A stretch of 6,669 nucleotides of DNA from Flavobacteriales bacterium. GTDB lineage: Bacteria > Bacteroidota > Bacteroidia > Flavobacteriales_D > Crocinitomicaceae. The position numbers and the translations under genes are program-made. The stretch lies in NCBI GenBank assembly GCA_947458985.1, contig CANHBA010000124.1:1-6669 (forward strand), in the 5' to 3' direction. The notes under the pieces were generated by a model. It was not told where the DNA came from. It made no database searches and was given only the letters and a program-made list of their open reading frames with translations. This document shows positions 5,744 through 6,669 of the stretch, in pieces (the stretch's first letter is position 1; every line of letters starts with the position of its first letter).

Positions 5744-6669
5744 TGTTACAGCACCTGCTCCTTGCCCTATTTTGTAGCTTCACCTTTTTGTTGAGCGCGC
5801 AAAACCTAAATTGGCAATGGGGCGAGCTCACACGCAGCAAAGGTCAGCTCATTTCGATCATGACTGACCAAAACCAACAATTTTCGACCATACACGCCAG
5901 CAACCAACTTGGGAGTGCAGGTTTTCAACTTACCCAGTTCGAACAATTCAATCCGGTCAATAGTACGCGTATCAAGCCGGTTAGTCCAGAAGGTTACGGC
6001 TATTACGTCCAGACCTTACATGCCAAGCAACAGCACCTGGTCTTTATTGCAGACCGCAACGGCAAGGAAATGAAACTCTTTTCCAAATCCTTCGATGCAG
6101 AATTCAATGAAGGAGAGGCTCTAGAAATATTACAATACACTGACCCAAGACCCAACTCGCTACCCGATTTCAATATTTTGCAGTCGCCGAACAAAGCTTA
6201 TTTTGTAGCCTTTTACCAAATTCCAGGTAAACGCAACGGTGTAGATACCTACGGATACAAAATTCTTGATCAAGACCTCAAGGAAATGGGCGCTGGCGAA
6301 TACAGCCTGCCTTACGATGCCAATTTGAGTTCCATTGAAGATTATTTTCTGACCGACAGCGGCGAATTTTTTATTGGTGTCATTGAACTGAGTGCCTTTG
6401 AAACCCAAGGAGTGCGCGTGCGCAAGGCTTTTAAAAATTTACATGTTTACCAACTCAATGCCGAAGGCATCAAAGATTACACTTTTGACCTAGAAGGCAA
6501 GCGCATATCGAATTTCATCATGAATGCACAGCATCCGGAGCGCCTTACCTTATTTGGCATTTACAGCAATAGCGAATGGAACGGCATGCAAGATGGTTTT
6601 TTTAGTGTGCAACTCAATTTACAAACCGATACCGCAACGGCAGTTGGTTTTTTACCTTTTAGCAACGAA
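5743..6669 (+). CDS. Exported protein of unknown function, beta-rich (3' end outside the window)
   Basis: From ATG 5743 the frame is open for 309 codons to the window edge, so only the N-terminal part is seen. Residues 1-20 form a signal peptide (MLQHLLLALFCSFTFLLSAQ, mature end near NLNW). C11 sits inside the hydrophobic core and has no lipobox, so a lipoprotein is unlikely. The mature part shows repeated strand pairs with D/N-G turns, such as HLVFIADRNGKEMKLFSK (98-115), KAYFVAFYQI (151-160), YKILDQDLKEMG (172-183), YFLTDSGEFFIGVIEL (201-216) and DGFFSVQLNLQT (284-295). This resembles a beta-propeller-like exported family that I have seen widely in Bacteroidota without an assigned function; the family link is from memory. 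The start codon shares one base with the purB stop (TAATG), implying translational coupling. A T9SS sorting domain could lie in the missing C-terminus. No enzymatic motif is visible. Confidence 0.85.
   Translation, partial: MLQHLLLALFCSFTFLLSAQNLNWQWGELTRSKGQLISIMTDQNQQFSTIHASNQLGSAGFQLTQFEQFNPVNSTRIKPVSPEGYGYYVQTLHAKQQHLVFIADRNGKEMKLFSKSFDAEFNEGEALEILQYTDPRPNSLPDFNILQSPNKAYFVAFYQIPGKRNGVDTYGYKILDQDLKEMGAGEYSLPYDANLSSIEDYFLTDSGEFFIGVIELSAFETQGVRVRKAFKNLHVYQLNAEGIKDYTFDLEGKRISNFIMNAQHPERLTLFGIYSNSEWNGMQDGFFSVQLNLQTDTATAVGFLPFSNE

Noticed and set aside
6003..6408. Two minus-strand open frames inside the last gene
   Set aside because: The plus frame with a signal peptide is open across the entire region, and the minus frames show no recognisable features.
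1..6669. CRISPR arrays, tRNA/rRNA genes, insertion sequences, phage or defence genes
   Set aside because: No repeat-spacer pattern, cloverleaf, transposase or defence-type domain was found; gene content is housekeeping, envelope and regulatory.

Overview
The window looks like a chromosomal segment of an aerobic member of the Bacteroidota (Flavobacteriales/Saprospiria-like; the exact lineage cannot be fixed from this sequence). The reasons are a T9SS-type C-terminal sorting domain on a secreted kelch protein, signal peptides ending in the A-Q-N pattern common in this phylum, matches to the Bacteroidota -7 promoter element (TAnnTTTG), and a heme A synthase with the long first loop and the EYINR motif I associate with this phylum.

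Layout from left to right. (1) 1-257, +: the C-terminal end of a probable outer-membrane beta-barrel protein, cut by the window edge. (2) 304-1482, +: a secreted six-repeat kelch beta-propeller protein with a T9SS sorting domain. (3) 1469-2716, -: a single-pass membrane protein with a short basic/Trp-rich cytoplasmic tail and a large extracytoplasmic domain of unknown family. Its 3' end overlaps the end of the kelch gene by 14 bp. (4) 2713-3243, -: an ECF-type sigma factor whose stop overlaps the start of (3) as ATGA. (5) 3294-4310, -: heme A synthase (ctaA), 50 bp upstream of the sigma gene and probably in the same transcript. (6) 4388-5743, +: adenylosuccinate lyase (purB), divergent from ctaA. 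(7) 5743 to the window end, +: an exported protein of unknown function, starting at a TAATG junction with purB and open at the right edge.

How the parts relate. The sigma factor and the membrane protein almost certainly form a regulatory pair: a cytoplasmic sigma factor and a membrane partner that could sense the periplasm, but the partner is not a recognisable FecR or zinc-type anti-sigma factor. This pair is the most interesting item here. ctaA supplies heme A to aa3/caa3-type terminal oxidases and purB acts twice in purine biosynthesis; both are housekeeping. The 77-bp region between ctaA and purB holds a perfect 8-bp inverted repeat that overlaps the purB -7 box, and an outward-facing -7 box almost touching the ctaA start codon.

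No tRNA, rRNA, CRISPR array, insertion sequence or phage gene was seen. I found no clear previously undescribed multi-gene system; the candidates for novelty are the sigma/membrane-protein pair and the purB control site.
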